Positions 33,756 through 42,106 of a DNA stretch of 64,000 nt are shown here, one piece after another. Position numbers and translations under genes: made by a program. The stretch is from JACDAN01 sp963847235 (lineage in GTDB: Bacteria > Actinomycetota > Thermoleophilia > Gaiellales > Gaiellaceae): positions 1-64,000 of the forward strand of contig CAWJYU010000003.1 in assembly GCA_963847235.1 (NCBI GenBank). The letters are read 5' to 3'. Numbering within the stretch: position 1 is the stretch's first letter; the number at the start of each line of letters is the position of its first letter. Below the pieces are notes generated by a model. It had not been told where the DNA came from, searched no databases, and saw only the letters and a list, made by a program, of their open reading frames with translations.

Positions 33756-34987
33756 AGAACCACCATCGGGTCGACCGCCATGGCCACGAAGAGCAGGGCG
33801 AGATAGGCGAGCGAGTAGTGGAACAGCCGTCCCGCCTGGGGCGGAGCGGTCGAACGCCAGAGCCGAACTGCGAGCCGGATGAACTGGCCTCCGAGAACCA
33901 CCGCGGCGACCAGGTAGAGCCAGCCGAAGGTCCCGGTCAACACCGGCACGAGCGTCAGCGCGACGAGGACCACCGTGTAGAGGAGCACCTGCTTCGCCGT
34001 CTCTCGGTCGCCGCGCACGACCGGCAGCATCGGGACGCGCGCCGCGGCGTAGTCGCGCTTGATCAGCAGCGCCAGCGCCCAGAAGTGCGGCGGCGTCCAG
34101 AAGAACACGATCAGGAACAGGAACAGCGCGGGCAGCGCGAGGTTGCCGGTCGCAGCCGCGTAGCCGACGAGCGGCGGCACTGCCCCGGCTGCGCCGCCGA
34201 TGACGATGTTCTGCGGCGTCGAGCGCTTGAGCCAGCGGGTGTAGACCAGGACGTAGAACAGGTTCCCGACCAGCGCGAGGCACGCGGTCAGCACGTTGAC
34301 CGCCGACGCCAGGAGGACGAAGGAGAGCGCCGACAGCGCCAGCCCGAACTCCAGCGCGAGCTCCGGGCTCACGCGGCCGTCGGCGACCGGACGAGAGCTC
34401 GTCCGCTTCATCGAGCGGTCGATGTCACGGTCGAGCAGGTGGTTGAGCGCGCTCGCGCCGCCGCAGGCCAGCCCCAGCCCGACCATCGCCGCGACGAAAA
34501 GTCCTGGCGCCGGAAACCCTTGTGTTCCAACGAACATGCCCGCCGCGCCCGTCAGGAGCAGCAGCGACATGATCCGCGGCTTCGTCAGCGCCACGTAATC
34601 CCGCCAGGCCACGCGTCCCGGACGCTCGCCGCGGTAGAGGAGGGCCGTCGCCACGGCCGTCGCGGCTGCGGCCACCGCGGCCAGCGAAACGTGCAGAACC
34701 GGCGACCACCAGCTGGCCACGGCCGCAAGAAACAACAAAAGAGCCGCGCTCGTCACATGGAACACAAGCCGGTCGGCCCACCAGGCGCGCACGACCATCG
34801 CAACGAGCAGCGGCAGCGCCACGAGCACGAGCGCGCGGTGGGCGATGCCGAGCTCGCCACTGGCGACGACGGCCACGACGGCCGCGGTCGCGCCGAGCCC
34901 ACAAAGCCGGAGCCAGGGCCCGGCCGCGAAGCGGCCCGTCCGCGAAGCGGACCGGTGGAGGGGGTCTGGGGGAACCGGAAGGTTCAC
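33752..34987 (-). CDS. ctaB: protoheme IX farnesyltransferase with N-terminal membrane extension
   Basis: The 411-residue polytopic protein carries the UbiA-type prenyltransferase from about 130 onward: YVALTKPRIM, ALNHLLDRDIDRSMKRTSSRPVADGRV with the DxxxD magnesium site, YTRWLKRSTPQNIVIGGAAGAVPPLVGY and FFWTPPHFWALAL. It attaches farnesyl to heme b to form heme O for the oxidase. Residues 20-120 form about four extra helices not found in ordinary CtaB (about 300 residues). They could be the remains of a CtaA-like heme A synthase half, as in known CtaA-CtaB fusions, but key His residues are not evident. Confidence 0.9.
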   Translation of the reverse strand: MNLPVPPDPLHRSASRTGRFAAGPWLRLCGLGATAAVVAVVASGELGIAHRALVLVALPLLVAMVVRAWWADRLVFHVTSAALLLFLAAVASWWSPVLHVSLAAVAAAATAVATALLYRGERPGRVAWRDYVALTKPRIMSLLLLTGAAGMFVGTQGFPAPGLFVAAMVGLGLACGGASALNHLLDRDIDRSMKRTSSRPVADGRVSPELALEFGLALSALSFVLLASAVNVLTACLALVGNLFYVLVYTRWLKRSTPQNIVIGGAAGAVPPLVGYAAATGNLALPALFLFLIVFFWTPPHFWALALLIKRDYAAARVPMLPVVRGDRETAKQVLLYTVVLVALTLVPVLTGTFGWLYLVAAVVLGGQFIRLAVRLWRSTAPPQAGRLFHYSLAYLALLFVAMAVDPMVVL

Positions 34988-34991
34988 CCAG

Positions 34992-36626
34992 CTATCTCCT
35001 TTCCCCGATCCTGCGCCGCAGATCGCGCAACGGCCGCGCGCTCGTCACGTACGGAACCTTGTCGAAGTTGTGGGGCGGCGGCGGCGAGGTCGTGTACCAC
35101 TCGAGCGTGTCCGCCAGCCACGGGTCGTTCGGCGCCCGCGGGACGCGTCCCTTGCGCGACCAGAAGACGTTGACCACGAAGATCAGGATCCCGACACCCA
35201 TGATGTACGAGCCCGCCGTCGAGACGAGGTTGTACTCCGCGAGCAGATCCGTGTCGCGGTAGTTGTAGATGCGCCTCGGCATCCCGAGCATCCCCATCAT
35301 GTGCTGTGGGAAGAAGGTCAGGTTGAAGCCGATGAACACGAGCCAGAAGTGCCACTTGCCGAGCTTCTCGTTCAGCTGCCGCCCGAACATCTTGGGCCAC
35401 CAGTAGTAGAGCGCCGCGAACACGCCGAACAGTGACCCGCCGAACAGCACGTAGTGGAGGTGGGCGACGACGAAGTACGAGTCGTGCACCTGCCAGTCGA
35501 ACGGGAACACGGCGACGTAGATCCCCGACAGGCCGCCGATCGTGAAGACGGCGACGAACCCGAGCGCCCACAGCATTGCGGTGTCGAAGATCAGGTTCCC
35601 GCGCCAGGTCGTCGCGATCCAGTTGAAGATCTTGACGCCGGTCGGGACGGCGATCGTGAGCGACGCGATCATGAACCAGATCTGGAGCCCATACGGCAGG
35701 CCGACCGTGAACATGTGGTGGCCCCAGACGAGCAGCGAGTAGAAGCCGATTGCCACCGTCGAGAACGCGATCGCCTTGTAGCCGAAGATCGGCTTGCGCG
35801 CGAAGACCGGGATCACCTCGGAGACGATCCCCATCGCCGGCAGGATCATGATGTAGACCTCGGGGTGGCCGAAGAACCAGAAGACGTGCTGGTACAGCAC
35901 CGCGTCGCCGCCCTCTGCCGGGAGGAAGAAGTGCGTCAGGCCGGCACGGTCGAGCAGAAGCATGGTCAGGCCGGCCGAGAGCGCCGGCAGCGCCACGATC
36001 AGGAGCGCTGCGTAGACCTCCATCGCCCAGACGAAGAGCGGCAGGCGCATCCAGGTCATCCCCGCCGTGCGCATGTTGTGAATCGTCGCGACGAGGTTGA
36101 TCGCCCCGGCCAGTGAGGACAGCGTGAGGATGTGCAGTCCGACGATCCAGAGGTCCTGGCCGTTGCCCGCGACCTCCGCGGAGAACGGGGGGTAGCCGGT
36201 CCAACCGGAGCGCGCCGCGCCCTCGGCGGCGAAGAAGCTCCCGAGCAGCACGATCCCGCCGAAGAGGAAGAGCCAGTAGGAGAGCGCGTTCAGGCGTGGG
36301 AACGCCATGTCCGCGGCACCGATCATCAGCGGGACCATGTAGTTCGCGAAGCCGGCGAAGATCGGGACGACGACGAGGAAGATCATCGTCGTGCCGTGCA
36401 TCGTGAAGAGCTGGTTGTACTCGTCGCGAACGACGAAGTCCATGTCCGGCGTCGCGAGCTGCGTTCGAATGAGCAGCGCCATGACGCCGCCGGCCAGGAA
36501 GAACACGAGGCTCGTGGCGATGTAGAGGATCCCGATCCGCTTGTGGTCGACGGTGGCGACCCAGCTGGCGACCCGGCCGTAGGTCCACGGAACCGGGTAG
36601 GTGGGAGTCTCGGCGCGGGTGGCCAC
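34992..36626 (-). CDS. ctaD: cytochrome c oxidase subunit I
   Basis: A GTG at 36626, one base overlapping the coxB stop, gives 544 residues with twelve membrane helices. Heme and copper ligands are in place: DHKRIGILY at the start, FTMHGTTMIF (heme a His), GHPEVYIMILPAMGI (CuB His-Tyr crosslink), VWGHHMFTVG (CuB His pair), and the pair in VVAHLHYVLFGG. It is the catalytic subunit of the proton-pumping aa3-type oxidase. A subunit III gene is not in the window. Confidence 0.95.
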   Translation of the reverse strand: MATRAETPTYPVPWTYGRVASWVATVDHKRIGILYIATSLVFFLAGGVMALLIRTQLATPDMDFVVRDEYNQLFTMHGTTMIFLVVVPIFAGFANYMVPLMIGAADMAFPRLNALSYWLFLFGGIVLLGSFFAAEGAARSGWTGYPPFSAEVAGNGQDLWIVGLHILTLSSLAGAINLVATIHNMRTAGMTWMRLPLFVWAMEVYAALLIVALPALSAGLTMLLLDRAGLTHFFLPAEGGDAVLYQHVFWFFGHPEVYIMILPAMGIVSEVIPVFARKPIFGYKAIAFSTVAIGFYSLLVWGHHMFTVGLPYGLQIWFMIASLTIAVPTGVKIFNWIATTWRGNLIFDTAMLWALGFVAVFTIGGLSGIYVAVFPFDWQVHDSYFVVAHLHYVLFGGSLFGVFAALYYWWPKMFGRQLNEKLGKWHFWLVFIGFNLTFFPQHMMGMLGMPRRIYNYRDTDLLAEYNLVSTAGSYIMGVGILIFVVNVFWSRKGRVPRAPNDPWLADTLEWYTTSPPPPHNFDKVPYVTSARPLRDLRRRIGERR

Positions 36627-37567
36627 TAGCGCTCTTCCTCCTCGCCGAACCGGTCGCTCAGGTAGTCGGTGAGGGCCTCCATGTGGAAGTCCTCCCACTC
36701 CTCGCCGATCGGCGGCATCCGGCCGCGGCCGTTGCGTACGACCTGGGCGACCGCCTCCGCGTCAGCAGTGTTCGCGCTGGTGAACTCGGGCCCGATCAGC
36801 CCCTGCCCCTCCGGGCCGTGGCACTTGGCGCACGCGCCGGCAAAGGTCTGCTCGCCGAGGTCGGAGGTGCCCGCCTCCTGCTCCTGTGCCTGCTCCTCGA
36901 GCCAGGAGTCGAACTCCTCGGCCGGCTTGACCTCGATCTCCGCCAGCATCTCCGTGTGCTGGATGCCGCAGAACTCGGCGCACTGGCCTTCGTAGAGCCC
37001 GACCTCGTCTGCCTGGAACCCTGTCTGCGTCGTCCTGCCGGGAATGGCGTCGAACTTGCCGCCGACGCCGGGCACCCAGTAGCTGTGGTTGACGTCGTTC
37101 TCGGGCGCCGTGATCTCGAGGAGGACGAGCCGGTCCTCGGGCGCGACGAGCCGGTCGATCGCGATCACGCCGTTCGGATAGCGGTACTGCCAGTAGAACT
37201 GCCGGCCCTCGACGCGGATGCGCAAATCGCCGGCCTGGGCCTCATCCTCGAGCGTGATCCCCGGGAGCTTGTAGAAGGTGAAGGCCACCACGAAGAGGAG
37301 GATCACGACCGGGACGAGCGTCCAGGCGATCTCCAGCCTCGTCGAGCCGTGGATCTGAGGCCCCTCGACCGTGCGGTCCCGCCCCCGGCTCCGGTAGCGG
37401 ATGACGAAGATCGCCAGCGGGACTGCGACCGCCAGCAGCACGAGGGCGGCCCAGAAGGAGACGAACCAGTAGAGGTCGGCGATCCGCTCGGCGTTCGGCG
37501 ACTCCGCCTCGACGGGGGTCAGGCCGGTAGCGGCGAACAGGACTGCGGCGACCACGGACTGCGCCAT
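36626..37567 (-). CDS. coxB: cytochrome c oxidase subunit II fused to a cytochrome c domain
   Basis: From the ATG at 37567 this gives 313 residues: a signal/first helix (AQSVVAAVLFAATGL), two membrane helices (about 30-55 and 80-100), and the cupredoxin domain with WQYRYPNG and the CuA motif CAEFCGIQHTEM. A C-terminal class I cytochrome c domain has CAKCHGPEGQG and the axial Met in GRGRMPPI. Such caa3-type subunits pass electrons from bound cytochrome c to CuA. Upstream extension of the frame would overlap a divergent gene. Confidence 0.93.
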   Translation of the reverse strand: MAQSVVAAVLFAATGLTPVEAESPNAERIADLYWFVSFWAALVLLAVAVPLAIFVIRYRSRGRDRTVEGPQIHGSTRLEIAWTLVPVVILLFVVAFTFYKLPGITLEDEAQAGDLRIRVEGRQFYWQYRYPNGVIAIDRLVAPEDRLVLLEITAPENDVNHSYWVPGVGGKFDAIPGRTTQTGFQADEVGLYEGQCAEFCGIQHTEMLAEIEVKPAEEFDSWLEEQAQEQEAGTSDLGEQTFAGACAKCHGPEGQGLIGPEFTSANTADAEAVAQVVRNGRGRMPPIGEEWEDFHMEALTDYLSDRFGEEEER

Positions 37568-37606
37568 TCTATGGGCGTGTCCGAAGACGAAGCCACATCG
37601 AGCGGC

Positions 37607-37894
37607 ATGTCTCAAACGCCCTCACGGGTCCAGCTGCCGGACGACGTCCCGGAGGACTTCGAGGTGTTCGTCAACGGCGTTCGTCAGGAGCCGGGCCAGG
37701 ACTACCGCGTGCAGGGCCGGACGCTCGTCTTCACCCGTTCGCTCGCGCAGGAGGGGAAGCTCGGCGCCCTTCGGTGGACGAGCATGTTCCTCGGCGTTGC
37801 CGGCACGTACCGGAAGCACGACACGGTCGACGTCGTCTACGAGCGGGACGGCCGGCGCGTCGTCGCGACCGGGCTCAAGCCAGAAGAGCGCTAG
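37607..37894 (+). CDS. conserved hypothetical small protein
   Basis: From the ATG at 37607 this encodes about 95 residues (an ATG at 37571 is the alternative but lies only three bases from the opposing coxB start). The sequence EDFEVFVNGVRQEPGQDYRVQGRTLVFTRSLAQEGKLG resembles beta-rich neck or tail-like domains with a VNG...DY turn. The C-terminal part (FLGVAGTYRKHDTVDVVYE) is also beta-rich. No function is assignable. Its stop codon overlaps a palindromic repeat. Confidence 0.65.
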   Translation: MSQTPSRVQLPDDVPEDFEVFVNGVRQEPGQDYRVQGRTLVFTRSLAQEGKLGALRWTSMFLGVAGTYRKHDTVDVVYERDGRRVVATGLKPEER

Positions 37895-37963
37895 TAACAG
37901 ACTGTTACTTGCTCGTGAGTCCGCTGGTGGCGGCGGGCTGGGACCTTGTAACAGACTGTTACT
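37893..37963. repeat. two copies of the GTAACAG-A-CTGTTAC palindrome between convergent genes
   Basis: Identical 15-bp odd palindromes lie at 37894-37908 and 37948-37962. The first overlaps the TAG of the upstream gene and extends to AGTAACAGACTGTTACT. The second overlaps the TAA of the opposing Kelch gene. They may act as bidirectional terminators or belong to a dispersed palindrome family. A weaker copy is at 2464. Confidence 0.65.
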
Positions 37964-38888
37964 TGGAGGAGAGCGCCAGCACCTCGTTCGCGCCGCTGAC
38001 GGTCAGCCCCGGCTGGGGCCCGCCGGCGAGCGCGTACGCGCGGCCGCGCCAGCCGACCAGTCCGAGGCCGTGGCGCGACGTCCGCATCCCCGGCAGCTGC
38101 GTCCACCGCCGGGTGGACGGCGAGTAGGCGTACACGGTTCGAATCGTTCCGCCGGGCTCCTCGCCGCCGACCGAGAGGAGCCGTCCTGCAACGGAGGCCG
38201 CGGCGGTGCCGCCGCGCTTGCCCGGCACCGGCGGAACCGCCCGCCAACGCCCGCTGCGAGGGTCGAACGCCTCGACGACGTCCTGGTTCGTGTCGAGGCC
38301 GCTCGTTCGTCCGGCGACGGCGTAGACCCGGCCGCCGAGCGAGGCCGCGCCGAGGTGCTCGCGCGGCCTCGGCCCGCGGATCGTCGTCCAGCGCGCCGTG
38401 TCGAAGTCGAAGGCGAAGGCGGTGCGGGCCAGCCTGCCCGGCGCCTCGACACCGCCGACGACGTAGAGCTTGTCCCCGACGATGGCCGCGCCGGCCGCCG
38501 CGCGCGGGGCGGGCATCGACGGCAGCGGCGTCCAGTGGCCGTGATGGAACGCGAAGGCGGTGTTGCGCGCGACGGATCCGGGTCCATACCCGCCGACCAC
38601 GTACAGGCGGCCGGCGACTCCCGCCGACATCGCATGATCCACGGTGACGGGAAGATCCGGAAGCCGGCGCCACCGGTTCCGTGCGGGCGAGTAGGCGTCG
38701 GCGCGCCCCGTGTTCGCACCGGTGCGCAGGAAGCCGCCGACAACGGCGATCTCCTGGCCGAGCGGTGCCGCCGTGACCTCGGTACGAGGAACCGGAACAG
38801 GTCGTGCGGGCCGCCAAGCCGGTTGTGCCGCAGCACCCGCACCCCCCGCGACCAACACGGCGGTTGCGGCTATCAGCACCAGCTTCAC
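37959..38888 (-). CDS. secreted Kelch-repeat beta-propeller protein
   Basis: A GTG at 38888 (a second in-frame GTG is at 38897) gives about 309 residues with a signal peptide (LVLIAATAVLVAGGAGAAAQ). Six Kelch repeats follow, each with a GxxYVVGG- or GRLLSVGG-type double glycine and a spaced Trp (RWRRLPDLP, HWTPLPSMP, RWTTIRG, RWRAVPPVP, RWTQLPGM). It forms a beta-propeller outside the membrane. A galactose-oxidase-like enzymatic role is unlikely as no copper ligands are seen. It ends in a palindrome shared with the converging gene. Confidence 0.82.
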   Translation of the reverse strand: MKLVLIAATAVLVAGGAGAAAQPAWRPARPVPVPRTEVTAAPLGQEIAVVGGFLRTGANTGRADAYSPARNRWRRLPDLPVTVDHAMSAGVAGRLYVVGGYGPGSVARNTAFAFHHGHWTPLPSMPAPRAAAGAAIVGDKLYVVGGVEAPGRLARTAFAFDFDTARWTTIRGPRPREHLGAASLGGRVYAVAGRTSGLDTNQDVVEAFDPRSGRWRAVPPVPGKRGGTAAASVAGRLLSVGGEEPGGTIRTVYAYSPSTRRWTQLPGMRTSRHGLGLVGWRGRAYALAGGPQPGLTVSGANEVLALSSK

Positions 38889-38901
38889 GGCCCGCACTGT
38901 A

Positions 38902-38991
38902 GTTGGAGCCGCACCTCCAACCACCGACCGGGCCGGGTCGTCCGGGCCTCGGGGCGCCACGCCGCATCTGGGCTCCCGGACCCGGACGACC
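38902..38991. other. Kelch/uspA divergent spacer with two inverted repeats
   Basis: The ~220-bp gap between divergent genes holds a hairpin GTTGGAG (38902-38908), loop of six, CTCCAAC (38915-38921), and a longer-range pair GGTCGTCCGG (38936-38945) with CCGGACGACC (38982-38991). These could be operators or leader structures. No convincing -35/-10 pair stands out. Confidence 0.35.
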
Positions 38992-39109
38992 AACCCGGTC
39001 GATAGATGGATGCCGGCGCCTCGGCGTCCTTGCGGTCTTGTGACGACTTTGTGCGCGTGGGCACGCCGGGGTTCCCGCAGCTGGCTGCGCACTGCTGCAG
39101 AATCCCCGC

Positions 39110-39577
39110 ATGTCCTCGGATGAGATCGGTCGGATCGTCGTCGGTGTCGACGGATCCGAGCACGCACGGAGGACGCTCCAATGGGCTGTCGACGAGGCTC
39201 GTCTCCGCAAGTCGGTGGTGATCGCGGTTCACGCGTACACGATCCCGACCTTCTTCGCGACGCCCGAGCCAATCCTCGGGGCGCCGCCTTCGCTCCCCGA
39301 TCCGTCGCTCATCGACCGACTCGAGGAGGCGGCGGAAAGGATGCTCGCAGACGAGATCGACCAGGTCGACGGCGACGGCGTCACGATCGAACGCCGTGTC
39401 GCCACCGGCTCGGCTTCGGACGCGTTGCTCCAGGCCGCGCGCGAAGGAGACCTGCTCGTCGTGGGCTCACGGGGCCTCGGCGGTTTCAAGGGCCTCCTGC
39501 TCGGCTCGGTCAGCCAGCAGGTCGTGCACCACGCGCCGTGCCCCGTGGTGATCGTGCCATCGGCCGACCGCGACTAG
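39110..39577 (+). CDS. universal stress protein UspA family
   Basis: The 155-residue protein opens RIVVGVDGSEHARRTLQWAVDEA and ends with the ATP-binding GSRGLGGFKGLLLGSVSQQVVHHAPCPVVIV (G-2x-G-9x-G-S/T). Single-domain ATP-binding Usp proteins help survival under starvation or redox stress. It overlaps the end of the opposing DUF4389 gene by four bases. Confidence 0.92.
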   Translation: MSSDEIGRIVVGVDGSEHARRTLQWAVDEARLRKSVVIAVHAYTIPTFFATPEPILGAPPSLPDPSLIDRLEEAAERMLADEIDQVDGDGVTIERRVATGSASDALLQAAREGDLLVVGSRGLGGFKGLLLGSVSQQVVHHAPCPVVIVPSADRD

Positions 39578-40881
39578 CGGTCGAGGCGAAACGGCGGGTA
39601 CTCGTCGCGCATCAGCGCGGCGTAGGCGACGACGCGCGCGACCCATCTATCCATCCCGAGGAGGAGCTCGTAGAGGCTGCGCGGGTAACGGCCCTTCACG
39701 AGCAGGACGACGCCTGCGAAGAAGACGAGGACGCCGATGAGCCCGGGGCCGTGCCATTGGTCGTACCACCAGCCCGGTCCGACGAAGAACGAGATCACGA
39801 TGTAGTGCGGGATCGCGAGTAGCCACCACTTCACGAGGACCAGCCCGCGCGAGAGCCGCTCCGGGTACGGGACGTGGAGCCGGGCCGGATACTCGACGTC
39901 GGCCAGTGTGAACGGCGGATAGCGGTCAGTCCCGAGCCCGCCGTAGCCGTACCAGGCCACGCGCCAGGTCCAGCGCATCACGCCGAGGTTGAAGCCGAAG
40001 AGGCCGCGCGGGTAGCGCTCCGTGAAGAGGATCGCGAAGAACGCGATGATCGTGACGACGAAGAACGCCGCCCACAGGAACGCAAGCAGGAAGAAGTGCG
40101 GGATCAGCAGGAGCCACTTCACCAGCCAGAGCCAGCGGCTGAGGCCCGGCTCGAGCTCGCCTTCGACCTGCACCGGATAGACACCTGACGGAGGCGGCGC
40201 CTCGGGCGCGGCGGCGACCGCGGCCGGTGCTCCGCGGACGGCGAGCGCGATCAAGCCCGCGGCGGCCGCCCCGAAGAGGAGGCCGAGGCCGAGGAGGATG
40301 AGCACCACCCAGAGAATCAGGTCGCTCTTGGCTCCGACGCTGACCTCGGCGACGATCCCTTGTGACGCGTCCGCGTTCATCACGACCGCCATCCACCGGC
40401 CCTCGTCGACGTCCCACTCGACCTCGCGCACGCCCCTGGCCGCCCAGAACGGCTGAGACACCGGAGGCTCGGGCGTGCGGTCGCCGAGCACGCGGCGGTA
40501 CTCGACCTCGAACGGGTCGACCTCGACGTCGACGACGATGTCGTGCTCGACGCCGTCGAGATACCGCTCGACGTCGCTTGCCGGCCCGATGCCGAAGAAG
40601 AGCCGCTTGCCCGGCTCGGCGCTCACACCCTCGAGCCGGATCGTCGCGAGCCGGCCCTCGTCGAACAGCCAGTCCGGCCCCTCGGTCCCGAGGTCGAGGT
40701 CGTCGGAGCGGAGGGCGTAGCCCTCGGTCAGGAAGGTTTCGTGCCGAGTCGTGTAGTAGCCGTCGTCGTCGCGCTGTGTCGTGTGGGCCCAGAGCGCTAC
40801 GCCGCCGGTGGCGAGGAGCGCCAGCGAGACGAGCGCCACGACGCAGCCGGCGACGAGCAGGGCGATTCGGCCCGCGCTCAT
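39574..40881 (-). CDS. DUF4389-domain membrane protein
   Basis: The 435-residue protein has one N-terminal helix, an extracytoplasmic beta-rich domain (about 35-190, with LRSDDLDLGT and FFGIGPASDVERYLDGVEHD), a second helix (about 192-217), and then two tandem DUF4389 units. Each unit contains RYPRGLFGFNLGVMRW- or RYPRSLYELLLGMDRWVARV-like motifs and TDRYPPF or RDEYPPF. The function of DUF4389 proteins is unknown. They are common in actinobacteria. Confidence 0.85.
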   Translation of the reverse strand: MSAGRIALLVAGCVVALVSLALLATGGVALWAHTTQRDDDGYYTTRHETFLTEGYALRSDDLDLGTEGPDWLFDEGRLATIRLEGVSAEPGKRLFFGIGPASDVERYLDGVEHDIVVDVEVDPFEVEYRRVLGDRTPEPPVSQPFWAARGVREVEWDVDEGRWMAVVMNADASQGIVAEVSVGAKSDLILWVVLILLGLGLLFGAAAAGLIALAVRGAPAAVAAAPEAPPPSGVYPVQVEGELEPGLSRWLWLVKWLLLIPHFFLLAFLWAAFFVVTIIAFFAILFTERYPRGLFGFNLGVMRWTWRVAWYGYGGLGTDRYPPFTLADVEYPARLHVPYPERLSRGLVLVKWWLLAIPHYIVISFFVGPGWWYDQWHGPGLIGVLVFFAGVVLLVKGRYPRSLYELLLGMDRWVARVVAYAALMRDEYPPFRLDR

Positions 40882-40915
40882 CCCGCGTCTCCGCCGCTAC
40901 GCGAAGTAGTCGTCC

Positions 40916-41518
40916 CTAGCGCAGCGCCTCGACCGAGTCGAGCAGCGCCCAGTTCCCGCTGAGCGCTCGCTCCGCCGCGTCGACGATCCGGTCTGCGTCC
41001 TTAGGCGTCGCATGGCGCTCGAGGAGCTCCCGCGACTCGGCCGCGTGCTCGTGGTCTCGCTCGGCGTGGAGCGTGAAGTACGACGTCGCCGGGCTCTCGG
41101 GCTCGAAGCCGTAGTGCTCGACCAGGCCGTCCAGCTTCGTCCGCGAGACGTCCGGCTGACCGGCCTCGATCGCGTAGAGCACTCCCAGCGCCTCCAGCGG
41201 ATCACCCGCCGACGTCCAGGCTGTGACGCACTTCGACGTGCCCTCGAGACGAGCCGGGCCCGGGCCGGCGTCGACGGCCGCCGCGAAGTCGTCCCAGAGG
41301 TCGACGTGCGCGCGCTCCTCGTCCACGTGCTCGGCGCCGGCGAGCGGCGCGGCCTGCTCGGCGGCGTCGGCGAGCGCGACGACGGCGTGGCGGTACTCGC
41401 CCGCGTACGCGGTCAGCTCCTCGCGCGAGAGCTCACCGCACTCCCAGCGCCGGTAGAAGGGATGCTCGAGAACGTTCCAGCGCCGCCGGGCGGCATCGAG
41501 GCGTTCGATCAGCTGCAT
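40916..41518 (-). CDS. TenA/PqqC-like heme-oxygenase-fold protein
   Basis: The 200-residue all-helical protein (MQLIERLDAARRRWNVLEHPFYRRWECGELSREELTAYAGEY) has metal-ligand-like residues in LADAAEQAAPL, HVDEERAHVDLWDDF, LYAIEAGQPDVSRTK and YFTLHAERDHEHAAESRELL. The pattern of Glu/His pairs fits the iron-containing redox enzymes related to TenA, PqqC and CADD, so a diiron oxidase is possible. The substrate is unknown. It lies 34 bp from the DUF4389 gene on the same strand. Confidence 0.75.
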   Translation of the reverse strand: MQLIERLDAARRRWNVLEHPFYRRWECGELSREELTAYAGEYRHAVVALADAAEQAAPLAGAEHVDEERAHVDLWDDFAAAVDAGPGPARLEGTSKCVTAWTSAGDPLEALGVLYAIEAGQPDVSRTKLDGLVEHYGFEPESPATSYFTLHAERDHEHAAESRELLERHATPKDADRIVDAAERALSGNWALLDSVEALR

Positions 41519-41569
41519 GACGATCCTTCCGTCGAGGGGGTTCCTCGATGCTAACGCGCCGCGGCGCCG

Positions 41570-42106
41570 TCAGCGGCTCGCGGGGAGGCCGGCGAGTGCT
41601 CTTTCCGCTTCCTGCGTCCATCGAAGCAGTGACTCCGCGTAGAGACGCCCCCACCGGCGAGTGATCCCCTCGAACGGCGAGCCGCCTTCTCCGGACGCAT
41701 CGAGCTCCTCCAGCTCGGCCAGGAGACGCTCGGCTTCCTCCCGCCGTTCGCGCACTTGGCGGAGGAGTGCATCCTGGCTGGCGCCCTCGCCGAAGTAGAG
41801 CTTCATGAGGATCAGGTTCCGGCCGTGGCCGGCGTCGAGCGGCGCCTCCTCGACCCACTCGCGCAGGGCCTCGCGGCCCGATTCCGTGAGCTCGTAGATC
41901 GTCTTGTCCGGGCGTGCGCTCTGGACGACCTTCTGCTGCGTCGCGTGTCCCGATTCCACGAGTCTCGGGAGGGTGGCGTAGATCTGCGTCTTCGCCGGCG
42001 CCCAGAAGTACCCGACGCTGCGCTCCACGTCTTTCCGGAGGTCGTAGCCGGACATCGGGCCTTTCCGCAGCAGCCCGAGCAGCGCCGCCTCCGTCGCCGT
42101 CAGCAT
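41570..42106 (-). CDS. PadR-family transcriptional regulator
   Basis: The 178-residue protein has the PadR winged helix at the N-terminus (EAALLGLLRKGPMSGYDLRKDVERSVGYFWAPAKTQIYATLPRLVESG, then the wing ending YELTESGREAL) and a C-terminal dimerisation coiled coil (LLRQVRERREEAERLLAELEELD). It is a likely ligand-relieved repressor. Its start overlaps the S41 protease stop, so the pair is one operon, and the inverted repeat ahead of that operon is its probable binding site. Confidence 0.9.
   Translation of the reverse strand: MLTATEAALLGLLRKGPMSGYDLRKDVERSVGYFWAPAKTQIYATLPRLVESGHATQQKVVQSARPDKTIYELTESGREALREWVEEAPLDAGHGRNLILMKLYFGEGASQDALLRQVRERREEAERLLAELEELDASGEGGSPFEGITRRWGRLYAESLLRWTQEAERALAGLPASR

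Noticed and set aside
38120..38145. GGTTCGAAT resembling a tRNA T-loop
   Set aside because: It lies inside the Kelch coding frame and has no acceptor or anticodon stem around it.
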